Assembly: GCA_027577415.1 (NCBI GenBank)
Contig: JANBQS010000132.1
Span: 1-32,008 of the forward strand
Source of the DNA: Coemansia sp. RSA 922
Taxonomy: Eukaryota > Kickxellomycota > Kickxellomycetes > Kickxellales > Kickxellaceae
Direction: 5' to 3'
Length of the DNA stretch: 32,008 bases
Shown here: piece after piece, positions 18,319-27,817 of the stretch
Layout: each line of letters begins with the position of its first letter
How positions within the stretch are numbered: position 1 is the stretch's first letter
Translations under genes and position numbers: made by a program
Notes under the pieces: generated by a model
What the model saw: the letters and a program-made list of their open reading frames with translations, nothing else
Database searches by the model: none
What the model was told of the DNA's origin: nothing

Positions 18319-21247
18319 ATGCGAGATTTCTTTTCCTTTTCTCGAGAGGATAACAAGCGGGTAAGCCGAGCATGCTGTTCGCAACAATTCAACAAATGGC
18401 AGGAGCAGGAATTTAGATATTGGAATCCCCGTAACTAACTAGCCTTCTGCGCCAATGCCTATGTGACTCTTGTAGTTGGCCGATGCCTTTACGACTATAG
18501 CAGACGTGTTTGAACTTGTCGGAGGCAGAACAGTGCCGATCGAGCGTACCCATGACACAGCAGAACCAATTGAGTGTGATCATGACACAGCAGAGCCGAA
18601 TGAGCATGACGATGACGCAGGAGAGCCAGTCGAGCATGACGATGACACAGCAGAGCCAGTCGAGCATGACGATGACACAGCAGAGCCGATCGAGCGAACT
18701 CATGCCGATGCAGAGCTGGAGCGGGTGCTGGGTCCAAGGCCGAGGAAACCGATGCCTGCTCAGTTCCGCTATTGTAACGATCACGTCAAAGCCATGTGGG
18801 CTCTGAATCCCAGCCTTCGCCTCGTGAAGATTAGGAAGCTTACTACCGCACAGTGGTATACCACAAGTGAGGAGGAGCGTCAGAAATACAGGGATCGCTA
18901 CAGCGCCTTGAAGAATCAATACAAGATCGATATTGCTGCGTACAACTCTCGCATGCAAGCGCTTATAGCAGCTGCCTTTGACATACCCGAGACGCCTGAC
19001 GCCATCGACGAGATATTGGAGCGGGAGTTGGGTCCAAAGCCAAAGCACCCGATGTCCTCGTTTTCCATTTACCGCAGTAGCGCTACTAAGGAGATTCGTG
19101 AGGAGGACCCCGGGATTCTCTGGAAGGAGGCCAAAAATATTGCTGACCTTCGTTGGAAAAACCTTAGTAAGGAGGACCGCCAGCCATTCAGAGATCACTA
19201 CGACGCTCTGAAAAAGCAGTATAAGATCGACAAAGCTACCTACGAAGCTCGCGAAATGGCGTTTTTATCTGCCTGTCACAGGTCTGTGCCAATGGAGCGC
19301 ATTGTGGAGCCCGAGCACTCGGCGTTGTCCGCATCGCCACGGCCTTCGCCTCAGCCAACAGAACAACCGGGTGAGGTTGAGGGACCAGCTGCAGCCGACG
19401 ACGTATTGGAGCGGGAGTTGGGTCCAAAGCCAAAACACCCGATGTCCTCGTTTTCCATTTACCTCAGTAGCGCTACTAAGGAGATTCGTGAGGAGGACCC
19501 CGGGATTCTTTGGAACGAGGCCAAAAATATTGCTGACCTTCGTTGGAAAAACCTTAGTAAGGAGGACCGCCAGCCATTTAGAGATCGCTACGACGCTCTG
19601 AAAAAGCAGTATAGGATCGACAAGGCAGAGTACGATGTTCGTAAGGAAGCGTTTTTATCTGCCTGTCACAGGTCTGTATCAACAGTTCGCCTTGTGGAGC
19701 CCGAGCACTCGGCGTTGTCCGCATCGCCACGGCCTTCGCCTCAGCCAACAGAACAACTGGGTGAGGGTGAGGGGCCAACTGCCGCCGACGACGTATTGGG
19801 GCGGGAGTTGGGTCCAAAGCCAAAGCGCCCGGGGGGCGCGCACCACCTGTACCGCAGTAGCATGATTATGGAGATTCGTAAGGAGAACCCCGGGATTCGC
19901 AGCAAAGATGTCGAAAGGATTTCTGGCATTTGGTGGAAAAATCTTAGTAAGGAGGACCGCCAGCCATTCAAGGATCGATGCGACGCCCTGAACAAGCAGT
20001 ATAGGATCGACAAGGCAGAGTACGATGCTCGTAAGAAAGCGCTGGAGCGGGAACTGTGTCCAAAACCAAAGCCCCCGATTCCTGCGTACCAGTTGTATCG
20101 CCAGAGTGCCATTCGCGGTATCCGCGAGGATTCCCCTGGACTCCACTGGCAAGAGGCCCAAAGGCTTGCTGACCTTCGTTGGAAAAATCTCAGCGAGGAG
20201 GAACGCCAACCATTCAAAGATCGCTACCGCGCACTGAGCGAGCAGTATATTATTGATAAGGCGGCGTACGATTCTCGAAAGGAGGCGGTTTTAAAGGGCG
20301 CCAACTCCAATCTTTGCGAACCTTGTGATAATAGCGTTGCAAACACCTCAAGCATGGCTCGGTCTTCCCAGCATCCAGCACCGCCTATGTCGCCAGGTCC
20401 TCCGCCTCGGCCGATCGAACGCCGCAACGAGCCCGAGCATACGACGGCATCTGCTTCTTCCGGATATACTGGACTGTTTTCTTCACAGCCACCGCCGTTG
20501 TCGATTGAGTCGGTTGGCCCACTTGGGCCTGTTGGATATCCTACGTCCTCTAACCCAATCCTACCGTCTGGCACTGCTTCTTGGCCTACCATATCTCTTG
20601 GTCTCCCTTGGCCCGCCCTAACTCCTACGCCTGTCTCATGGCCCACCCTACCACTCGCCCCTATCCCTTGGCCTGTCCCGCCCTCTGGACCCATCTCTTG
20701 GCCGGCAGAAGTGGCATTGCCAGACGAACCTCCAGAGCCCATATCACTTCCAGCCAGCTCTGGTGGCTTGCCGGGACCTACCATGCCTATTGGACATTCG
20801 ACAACGCCTACTCCCGCAAGTGCACCAACAACGGCGCACTTAACACAGCCTGTTTTTATGCCCGAGTCGATTCCAGTAGGTATGCGGCCAATGTCGTTGG
20901 AATTTCCAGAAGTAACTGAGACCGTAGCCTTTGTCGGGTCTCCTGATATGTCGTTTATCTCGGATCCTCCTGCGCCAGATGTGAAACCATCCGTCGAAAG
21001 CGCCGAGTCTGTTGAGCTGGTAACTCCAAAGGCAAATTCGAAGAAAAAGAAGAAAAAGAAGAAAAAGAGACGGGCTGCGGATGACGATGAGCCTGGCGCT
21101 GATCAGTCTACTAGCTCGCATCGAAAGAAGGCAAAGCGGGCCAAGGGCGACGCGAAAGAGGGCAAGAAGAAGAAGCACAAACAAAGGATCGTTGTCAAGA
21201 CCGAGGATAACATCCAAGTGCCTCAGATGTCGGTACCTGTAGCATAG
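18319..21247 (+). CDS. Nuclear protein with five tandem HMG boxes
   Basis: Exons join(18319..18360,18476..21247), 937 residues. The large exon has no ATG at its start. A 14-codon first exon (MRDFFSFSREDNKR) joined in phase 0 supplies one. HMG boxes bend DNA, and arrays of them occur in UBF-type rDNA factors and yeast Hmo1. The boxes lie at about 99-173, 199-274, 329-404, 459-534 and 541-616, each with an LGPKPKHPMSSF-like start, a central WKNLSKEDRQPF and a Y near the end (YKIDKATY). Box 1 is the most diverged. Residues about 36-92 are an acidic tandem repeat built on HDDDTAEPVE, 640-850 are Pro-rich, and 868-925 form a Lys-rich tail that is a strong nuclear signal. An rDNA or chromatin architectural role is inference. 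Confidence 0.88.
18361..18475 (+). other. Intron of the multi-HMG gene
   Basis: Donor AAGCGG|GTAAGC, branch-like GTAACTAACTAG (18431-18442), acceptor CTTGTAG; 115 nt, phase 0. It explains why the long ORF begins without ATG. CTAG at 18438-18441 is an alternative acceptor but would break the frame. Confidence 0.7.
18548..18708 (+). repeat. 30-bp tandem repeats encoding an acidic repeat
   Basis: Five imperfect units of about 30 bp built on CATGACGATGACACAGCAGA, GCC and a GTCGAG or GATCGAG end. They encode HDDDTAEPVE-type decapeptides at the N-terminus of the HMG protein. Confidence 0.8.
19021..19800 (+). repeat. 390-bp tandem duplication covering HMG boxes 2 and 3
   Basis: GCGGGAGTTGGGTCCAAAGC occurs at 19021, 19411 and 19801, so the period is exactly 390 bp (130 codons). 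Units 1 and 2 are nearly identical over the HMG box and through the linker (GAGCCCGAGCACTCGGCGTT). Unit 3 (box 4) shares only its start closely. Confidence 0.9.
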
Positions 21248-21277
21248 GCGGGCCTGATGTATACTGTTTAATGTTAT

Positions 21278-21283
21278 AATAAA
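21278..21283 (+). terminator. Poly(A) signal AATAAA of the multi-HMG gene
   Basis: AATAAA 31 bp after the TAG at 21245-21247 and 17 bp before the end of the convergent AMS1 coding region. Confidence 0.5.
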
Positions 21284-21299
21284 GTGATAAAGATAATAA

Positions 21300-24200
21300 T
21301 TAAGAAGAGAACTTGAGCGTAATGATCTCAAATGGCTTGAAAACGACCTCAACTGTATTTGAGCGAGACAGCCAGCTCAGTTCGCCGTTGCTGTCGTCTT
21401 CACACATGCGCTCCTCAAGGATATTGACTTTGTGCACACTGGCAGCCGGCAGTCTAGTTGTAAGCAAAGCGCGTGCGTGGCCGCCGTATGCCTCATACAT
21501 ACGCACGATGTAGCTGCTCTTATCGTCTTCAGCCAGCTTCACGGTATCAAGGACCACGTTGCGGGCACCCGAGATAGAGAAGCAGGGCTGACCCAGCGGC
21601 AACTCATGGCCATCGAGTTGGGGACTGACTGGTATAACCTGCAGCGGCACGTTGAATTGATATGCCTCCTCGACGACATTAGACTCGTTGAAGGAACCGG
21701 CGTGCGGGTACACAGCGTAGCGGAAACGATGGCGCCCCATGTCGCAGTGCTCGTCGGGAGCCTTGGGCGCACGCAGCAAGGACAAGGTCATTTTGTTTTC
21801 CAACGTGGCATGTCCATACTTGCAGTCATTGAGGAGAGCAACTCCGTAGCCAAACTCCGATAGGTCGGCGAACTTGTGAGCACATACTTCGAATTTAGCT
21901 ATATCCCAGGACGTATTACGGTGCGTTGGTCTTTGCACTACGCCGAATTGAGTCTCGTAGGTAGCTAGGTCGCTGCGAATATCCCAGGTGAACGCTGCCT
22001 TGAGGCACTTGCGGTTCTCGTGCCAGTCGACTGTGGTGTCAAAGTCAAGGCGCGTGGAAATAGCCGATAGCGAGATCTTCTGCGTCAGCGTACTACACTC
22101 GCTAATTGCCATACTGAGCTGGAGCGAGGCTACTAGAGGCCCCTCTTCGCTGATGGTTATATCGCCACTGTCTATCGCGTGGTATTTCTCCAATGAGTAA
22201 ATCTCAATGTCCCAGGCATCCCAGTAGTCGGGTACGTCGTCGTAGAGCTCAAATACGTTGCCTGCGGATCCGGCGGCTACCAGCTCACGCTTCTCAGCGT
22301 GGTCGTAGTAGCTGGTAATACGTCCGTTGCGGTCGATTACTACGCGTACGTGGCGGTTCTCTAGCACGTAGCTGCCGCTTGTTTCGCTTGCGTATACGCG
22401 AACAGGCACGAACTGCGCACCGCCGTGTGTCGATGGCTTTACTATCTGCGCGCCAAAGCCAGGAACATTGGCTGCAACAGTCAATACTACGTCATCGTCT
22501 TTGCACACCTGGACTGGCGAGCCACCGTCAGTCTGGCTCGCGAACAAGGATGATAGAGGGGCGGGTACGGCGACTATACTGGTGCGCATCCAACTGGTCG
22601 TGTTCAACACAGCAAAATTGGTACCATCGGGAGTCAACGGGGGCAATTCTCCGTAGATGGTATCTAAAGCACGCTGGCGGAGGTTCTTGGCGGAGGCAAA
22701 AATATCCTTGTAAATCTTGTCGCTATCGCGATACACCATATTGATAGACGAACCGGGGATAACGTCATGGAACTGGTTCAGGCAGACCAGCTTCCAGAGG
22801 CGAGTCAGCTCGTCCGAAGGGTAGCTAAACTCTCTGTCTTTGGAATGAGCTATAGTTGATAGTAACTCGACGTCGCGTAGGATGAATTCTGACTGCCGGT
22901 TCCACAGCTTATTGTTGGACTGAGATGTGTACGTACCGCGGTGCAGCTCAAAATAGAGCTCGCCCTTCCACGAGACTATGTCCTTGGCGGTGGATTCAAC
23001 GTGCTCGTAAAACTCTCGCGGATGCGCCTGCTTGACTTTAGGAAGCCCGTCGAGGTTCTCCATACGACGCAACCGCTCCAACATATCGCGTAGGGGTCCG
23101 CCGCCTCCATCGCCATTGCCAAACAGATAGAGACTCTCGTTGGTATACGCCAAATCCTTGTGCCTCTTTACACTATCCATTAGCTCTCCTGGAGTGCACT
23201 GAGCCGCGTAGGTGTTTGCAGGCGCCATATGCGTCAATACATGACTGCCATCTAGCCCAACCCAGCGGAAAGTAGTGTTGGGGAAGCGGTTAATACTGTT
23301 CCACGACAGCTTTTGCGTGAAAAAGTACTTGGCACCCGCCAACCGCACTATCTGCGGCAACTGCGACGCGTAACCAAAGGTATCGGGTAGCCAAAAGACC
23401 TCAGATATCTCGCCGAAATGCTCCTTAAAGAACCGCTGCCCTAGTAGAAACTGCCGTACTAGAGACTCGCCGCTAGGCATGTTGCAGTCGCATTCGACCC
23501 AGGTCGCGCCGATGGGGATAAACTGACCGGACTTGGCCTTGGCCTGGACCTTGGCAAACAGCGATGGGTAGTTTTCCCTAAGCCACTCGAACTGCTGGAC
23601 TTGTGAGGCAGCAAATTTGTACTCTGGGTAAACATCCATCAACTGCAGTTGCGTTGACCAGCTACGAGCGGCCTTGCGCTTGGTCTCAGCAAACGGCCAC
23701 AGCCACGCAGTGTCGATGTGGCAGTTACCGATGGCGTATACTTGGTGGTTGGAGTCGCCGCCCTGCGCCTTGAAGAACTCGCGGGCTATTTCGCGAGCAC
23801 TGTCGACTGTCGACAGATCAGTGTGCTCAAACACATTGACTATGGCGTTGGCCGCCGCCAATGCCTGCCATGAGCGCGGGGACTCTTCGGATATGCGGTT
23901 GGCCATTTCGTTAATCACTTGGAGATCGTAGTAGAGTGCCAAAACGGGCTCGTTATGAGATAAAAGGTCGGCGCTGTTCACCCGGTAGTAGATCTTGCGG
24001 TCCTGTGGGTGCTGGTGGTAGTCGCCGTTGCCAAATAGGTCGTTGCAGGCCATTTCAACGTACAATTGACGCTGCTTCTCGTGTGCGCTTGCCTTCTCTG
24101 TCAATAGGTAGTCGATGTGGCGCTCGCGGCCTCCACCGCCGGTCAGCCCCATGATGGGTTCGCCGTCAACTGACCAGATCATGGCCTCGCTGCTTGTGTC

Positions 24201-24601
24201 CATCTCGAAGCGTACACCGCGGCCAGCAAACTCCTTGGGGATATTGATGGTGACAAGGAACCAATGCGTAGTCTACAATAAAGGGGTGGTTAGTAAAATA
24301 AAATAAAAGAAGGGTTGGATGGTGTCATTGAATGTGTTGTATACTTTACCCATGAGGGGCCAAAGACCTCGCCAATCCTGGTTGGACGGTATTGCTGCTT
24401 AACAGCGTGCTCGAATGTAGGTCGGTCCTGGCCAGGCGCTGACCACACCTGTAGCGAAACATGGGGTTCGCCAGATACGCGCAAGTACTCGATGACTGAC
24501 TTTAAGTTGACATCACGCCACTGATTGTCATTGATAAAGTTGTTGATACGAGACCTAGTAATAGAAGCATGCTTCTGCAAGTAGCTTGGATGATGCTCCA
24601 T
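21300..24601 (-). CDS. AMS1: Alpha-mannosidase, GH38 (vacuolar/cytosolic Ams1 type)
   Basis: Exons complement(join(21300..24272,24350..24601)), 1074 residues; yeast Ams1 has 1083. It is a retaining exo-alpha-mannosidase that degrades free and glycoprotein mannose oligosaccharides. In yeast it reaches the vacuole by the Cvt pathway without a signal peptide, and none is present here. Visible GH38 features are the N-terminal Ams1 domain (FGPSW-TTHWFLV across the intron), zinc-site GNCHIDTAWLWPF (His269, Asp271), nucleophile WLPDTFGYASQLPQI (Asp381), NQFHDVIPGSS (zinc His586), then the helical middle and C-terminal beta domains. The exon join restores the FGPSW-T motif in phase 0. The ATG at 24601 starts a sequence (MEHHPSYLQKHASITRSRIN) like other Ams1 N-termini. 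Only 52 bp separate its stop from that of the convergent HMG gene. Confidence 0.95.
24273..24349 (-). other. Intron of AMS1
   Basis: On the minus strand: donor TCATGG|GTAAAG, branch TTACTAACCACC, acceptor ATTGTAG; 77 nt, phase 0. Confidence 0.9.
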
Positions 24602-25084
24602 CGCAATAAATAAAAGTAATTAATATAAAAAATGAAGTTGTATGGTTGTTGTTGTGCTGAAGTGAGAAAAAAACGTTTTTTTTTTTTTTTTTCCTTGAGA
24701 AGCTCTCCCCCCTCCTCCCCCTTTTTAATGTCAAAGGAGGAGTAGGGGGAAATATGTCTTGAAGAATGTACACGAGACCCCCTTTATTCGTATAAGGAGA
24801 GGATTGCTGAGAATGTAAGTGGGCATTGTACATGCCGGCTGCAATCCACACGTGCCCTTACGGTCATTCCAAAAAAGCTATGATCATGAGGGGAGGGCGA
24901 TTTGAGGATGCCGAGAGCACATGTGCCTATCCTGTTTTTTTTTCTTCTCCAGTAGACAAGTGACAAGATGAAAGTGTATATTGCAAAACGAGTAATGAGA
25001 AAAAGAAGAAAAAATGCTGGAAAGAACTGTATGCGATCGAAAGTAATATGCAAGAAAAAAAAAAGGGGAGGGTGGGTTTTTTTT
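24602..25084. other. Intergenic region upstream of AMS1
   Basis: Holds the AMS1 promoter, a run of 18 T (about 24675-24692), C/T-rich tracts and the 3' flank of the small zinc-finger gene. Short minus-strand ORFs here (24555-24851, 24784-25125) are low-complexity, and the second overlaps the zinc-finger gene in another frame. I do not accept them as genes. Confidence 0.5.
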
Positions 25085-25246
25085 TTAGAGCTCGGGGAAG
25101 AAGTGTTCTTCTCTGACATGCTCACTTGCTAGAAACGCTGATGCGAATATGGCGCCACATACTTGGCACTGGTAGTTCTGTGCATGGTAGCAACGCATAT
25201 CGACGACCGACTGATCAACAGAGGTATGGCAAGAGGTTGTGCACAT
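25085..25246 (-). CDS. Small C2H2 zinc-finger protein, 53 residues
   Basis: A complete ATG-to-TAA frame on the minus strand. It contains a textbook C2H2 finger, YQCQVCGAIFASAFLASEH followed by VREEH: C-x2-C, 12 residues, H-x4-H, with the aromatic and Leu at the core positions. The preceding part (MCTTSCHTSV, then MRCYHAQN) adds Cys2, Cys6, His7, Cys19 and His21, which could hold a second metal ion. It ends FFPEL. A TATAAATA box lies on the same strand about 150 bp upstream. The frame may be the last exon of a longer gene, because TCGGTCACAG just before the ATG resembles a splice acceptor. A distant ATG ORF (25815, donor at 25700) would join in phase, but with a 446-nt intron, far longer than others here. 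Binding target unknown. Confidence 0.7.
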   Translation of the reverse strand: MCTTSCHTSVDQSVVDMRCYHAQNYQCQVCGAIFASAFLASEHVREEHFFPEL

Positions 25247-25397
25247 TATATAAACTGTGACCGATAAAAAAGGGCGTAGAGTGTAGATGCAAAAAAGGAG
25301 AGAAAAGAAAGAGGTAGAGTGCTGATGATTCTTGAAAAAGGATATTGGGGTGGATGAGGCTGATGAGGGTTGTCTTTTTGGTAGGAAACAAGTGGCT

Positions 25398-25405
25398 TAT
25401 TTATA
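25398..25405 (-). promoter_or_regulatory. TATA box (TATAAATA) of the small zinc-finger gene
   Basis: Minus-strand AGGTATAAATAAGCC about 150 bp upstream of the ATG at 25246, followed by a C/T-rich leader. Confidence 0.5.
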
Positions 25406-25822
25406 CCTAAATGCACATCGACCGATTGCTTTTTTCTTGCATCCGCAGCCAAAGCGTATCTTGGAAGCTCTCTTTTTTTTTTTTTCCTTCTCCGCAGAGA
25501 AGACCGTTAGGTCAGATTTGCTACGTAAGAGGAAATCAATGCAAAGAGATTTCTTCTGACGTAAAAATAGAGAATCCTTCTTTTTCCGTAAATGCCAGAG
25601 AAGAAGGGGGCGGAGATCATGCGCATGACCTCGTCCATCAAGCTATCAGCCATCAGCTCTCTCTCCCCAACATTTGAGATCTCAAAGCGATCGGCCTTAC
25701 CAATGTTGCCTGATTTTTTATTATTGTCCTTTTTCCTTTTCCACATCTCATTGTTGACATGCATGTGAATCACAAGACAATCACATACCCCCTTATCCTT
25801 GTCTATTTCTCGCATCTACAAT

Positions 25823-25841
25823 TTCCGCAACAATTGCGGAA
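25823..25841. promoter_or_regulatory. Perfect 8-bp inverted repeat, TTCCGCAA-CAA-TTGCGGAA
   Basis: Two perfect 8-bp arms around a 3-bp spacer, also readable as CCG-N9-CGG, the arrangement bound by some fungal Zn2Cys6 dimers. The overlapping GGAACATTCC resembles half of a heat-shock element. It could equally form a short RNA hairpin in the 3' flank of the MIR gene. Confidence 0.4.
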
Positions 25842-26005
25842 CATTCCAACTTGTAAAAAAAAATAATGACATAATCTATTTATACTGTTATAAATCAGTG
25901 TTTTCTATCTTGAGAATTGGGCTAATCGTCATAGAAGAAATTACTAGATAAATCGTGTTTTGCAGACAACTAATAGAGAGAAAAAATTGAATCAAAAAAA
26001 AACAC

Positions 26006-27390
26006 TTAGTCGAGCTGAACGCGCCACTTGTCGTTCTCCTCCTCGCCACGTCCAAAGCAAGTAACGCTCTGCACGTCATCGGAAATCATAAGGTCATGAG
26101 AGTGCAGAGTCATTCCGCTAACATAGTGCCTCAGCACAACGACCTCACCCTGGGTCCAAGTCTGGCCATAGGCGCCCTCTCCCCACTTCTCGACGACCCA
26201 GTGGTCGTTCTCATCGGACCTCATAGAGTCTCCATACGCAGTGACCTCGTTCTGTCCAGACCTGCCCTCGTGGTAGTTGTAGTGCGAGTGCAAGTGTCTG
26301 CCAGTCTCCACATGGCGCAGACGAATCTGAGTACCAAACGAGACAACAGAGCCAGGCACAGGCACGTCGCGGTTAGCCGGCAGGACTTGCCACCAATCGT
26401 TCTCATCGGGGTTCCAGCGGTATCCGAACACCAGCTGCTGGTTCGAGCCGGTCGACGTGCTGTGAGAGCGGTCAGTGTGCAGGAAGCGACCAGTCATATT
26501 GTGCTTGAGCGAGATGACAGATCCAATCTTGATGACATGGTCAGAGGCGCCGTGCAGCTTGGGGTACTCGTGAGGAGTAGGAGAGTTGTCCGAGCTACGA
26601 GATGGGTCAGCATGACGCACATCGTCTTGCTGGAACGAGTACGGTGGACGACCATAGGGAGCCGGAGGGCAGAACCCGCCGCTACCATGCTGCTGGGGCT
26701 GGGTGTGGTGGCCGTAGGCAGAGTCAGTGCTGGGAGGAGGCTGGTTCCATCCGCCCTGGTTCTTGTTCTCTTCCTGGCGGCGACGCTCCTCCTCGCGCCT
26801 GCGACGCTCCTCCTCCTCACGGCGCTTCTCTTGCTCGGCCTCCTGCGCCTTGCGGCGCTCCTCAGCCTCCTCTTCCTCCTGGTTCTCACGGTACTCGTGG
26901 ATACCGTAGGCAGCAGCGCCGATAGCAGCAACACCGAGGGCGGCTATTCCTGCCTTGGTTCCCCAGTCCTTGTACCGTGCGTTACGCTCGTTCTTTTCGA
27001 GCTCCTCCTGAGAATAGTCACCGCCGGGCATGTTGCCACCCTGCTGGGAACCACCAACCATGTTGTTACCACCCTGGTACTGGTGCTGCTGCTGCTGGCC
27101 GTAGCCTTGCTGCTGGCCATGGCCCTGTTGGCCGTAACCCTGCTGCTGCTGGCCGTATTGGCTCTGCTGAGGACCGCTATGCTGCTGCGGCTTCGGGGAG
27201 TCGTTATCGCGGCCAAAGAACCGGCTACACACATAAAATATTATTATTATTATTATTTTTTAGTTGATGACGACATAGGAAAATAGCAGTAATACAATTT
27301 ATACTCGTTTTAAACATACCCGATACCACGCTCACCACCCTCATCGTCCTGACGGTTGTCAGAGCTATCGTAGTTGTTGCCGTAGGTCAT
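26006..27390 (-). CDS. MIR-domain protein with Gln/Gly-rich N-terminus and glycine zipper (tandem copy 1)
   Basis: Exons complement(join(26006..27224,27320..27390)), 429 residues. In order: exon 1 MTYGNNYDSSDNRQDDEGG; a Gln/Gly/Tyr-rich prion-like stretch (about 36-91); a small-residue helix GIAALGVAAIGAAAYGIHEY (about 115-134) resembling a glycine zipper; a Glu/Arg coiled coil (136-178); a linker with PAPYGRPPYSF; and a C-terminal MIR region (about 254-429) with SLKHNMTGRFLHTDRSHS, WWQVLP, IRLRHVETGRHLHSH and VLRHYVSGMTLHSH. MIR beta-trefoils occur in protein O-mannosyltransferases, SDF2 and IP3 receptors. Unlike SDF2 there is no signal peptide, so a cytosolic or membrane-attached protein is inferred. 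A paralog lies directly upstream (27818-29803). Function unknown. Confidence 0.88.
27225..27319 (-). other. Intron of MIR gene 1
   Basis: On the minus strand: donor ATCGG|GTATGT, a branch-like ATCAACTAAAA, an ATA-triplet run, and acceptor TGTGTAG; 95 nt, phase 2. It joins GERGIG to RFFGRDND. Confidence 0.85.
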
Positions 27391-27463
27391 CGTATTCACT
27401 TAAAAAAATTGAGAAAAGGAGAATAAGAGAACTAGAAGAGGCGACCAAGGGAGCGGGGATGTT

Positions 27464-27471
27464 TTTATATA
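27464..27471 (-). promoter_or_regulatory. TATA box (TATATAAA) of MIR gene 1
   Basis: Minus-strand AAGATATATAAAAAC about 75 bp upstream of the ATG at 27390. The whole interval 27391-27817 (427 bp) has no gene I can support. Confidence 0.5.
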
Positions 27472-27817
27472 TCTTGGCGGCGTCTCAAACACTTTGGGAA
27501 GTAGGACTGGGGGGAGATATGTGGATGAAAGTCGGCTGACTGGAATACCTGCAGCTCTTTTTTTTCTTCTTTTTTTATTGCCCGTGTTGAGGACAATGAC
27601 GAAGCGCAGCAAGAAATACACATCTTTGTCTCAACGTATCAGCAGGCTATTGGGCAGAAACACAACGGATGAGGGGGAATAAGGAACTTGGGATTTGCAT
27701 AGTCTATAAATATCCCACGTTCTCAACATTACAACTAGTATAGTAGGCGATAATCACAACAGGTTTAAAACTGATCGCTTGCATACAAATAATACGAAGA
27801 GGAAAAAAAAAAAGTGT

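Larger units (their letters stand above)
25247..26005. other. Intergenic region between the zinc-finger gene and MIR gene 1
   Basis: Contains the zinc-finger gene promoter and, near 25823, a perfect palindrome. A 102-codon ATG ORF (25507-25815, -) is Lys/Asn-rich with no motif; I regard it as doubtful. The right end is the A/T-rich 3' flank of MIR gene 1. Confidence 0.45.

Noticed and set aside
25507..25815. 102-codon ATG ORF (-), possibly an upstream exon of the zinc-finger gene
   Set aside because: Lys/Asn-rich with no motif. The phase-compatible splice would need a 446-nt intron, against 76-115 nt for the others here. Kept only as an alternative in the zinc-finger entry.
26430..26465. GGTTCGAGCC and, at 28248, GGTTCGATCC, both resembling tRNA B boxes
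   Set aside because: Both fall at the same coding position (the conserved SGSNQQLV region) in the two MIR genes, with no A box or cloverleaf around them.
26096..27286. 396-codon plus-strand ORF opposite MIR gene 1
   Set aside because: Val/Leu-rich shadow of the coding strand. The minus strand carries the MIR motifs and the intron.
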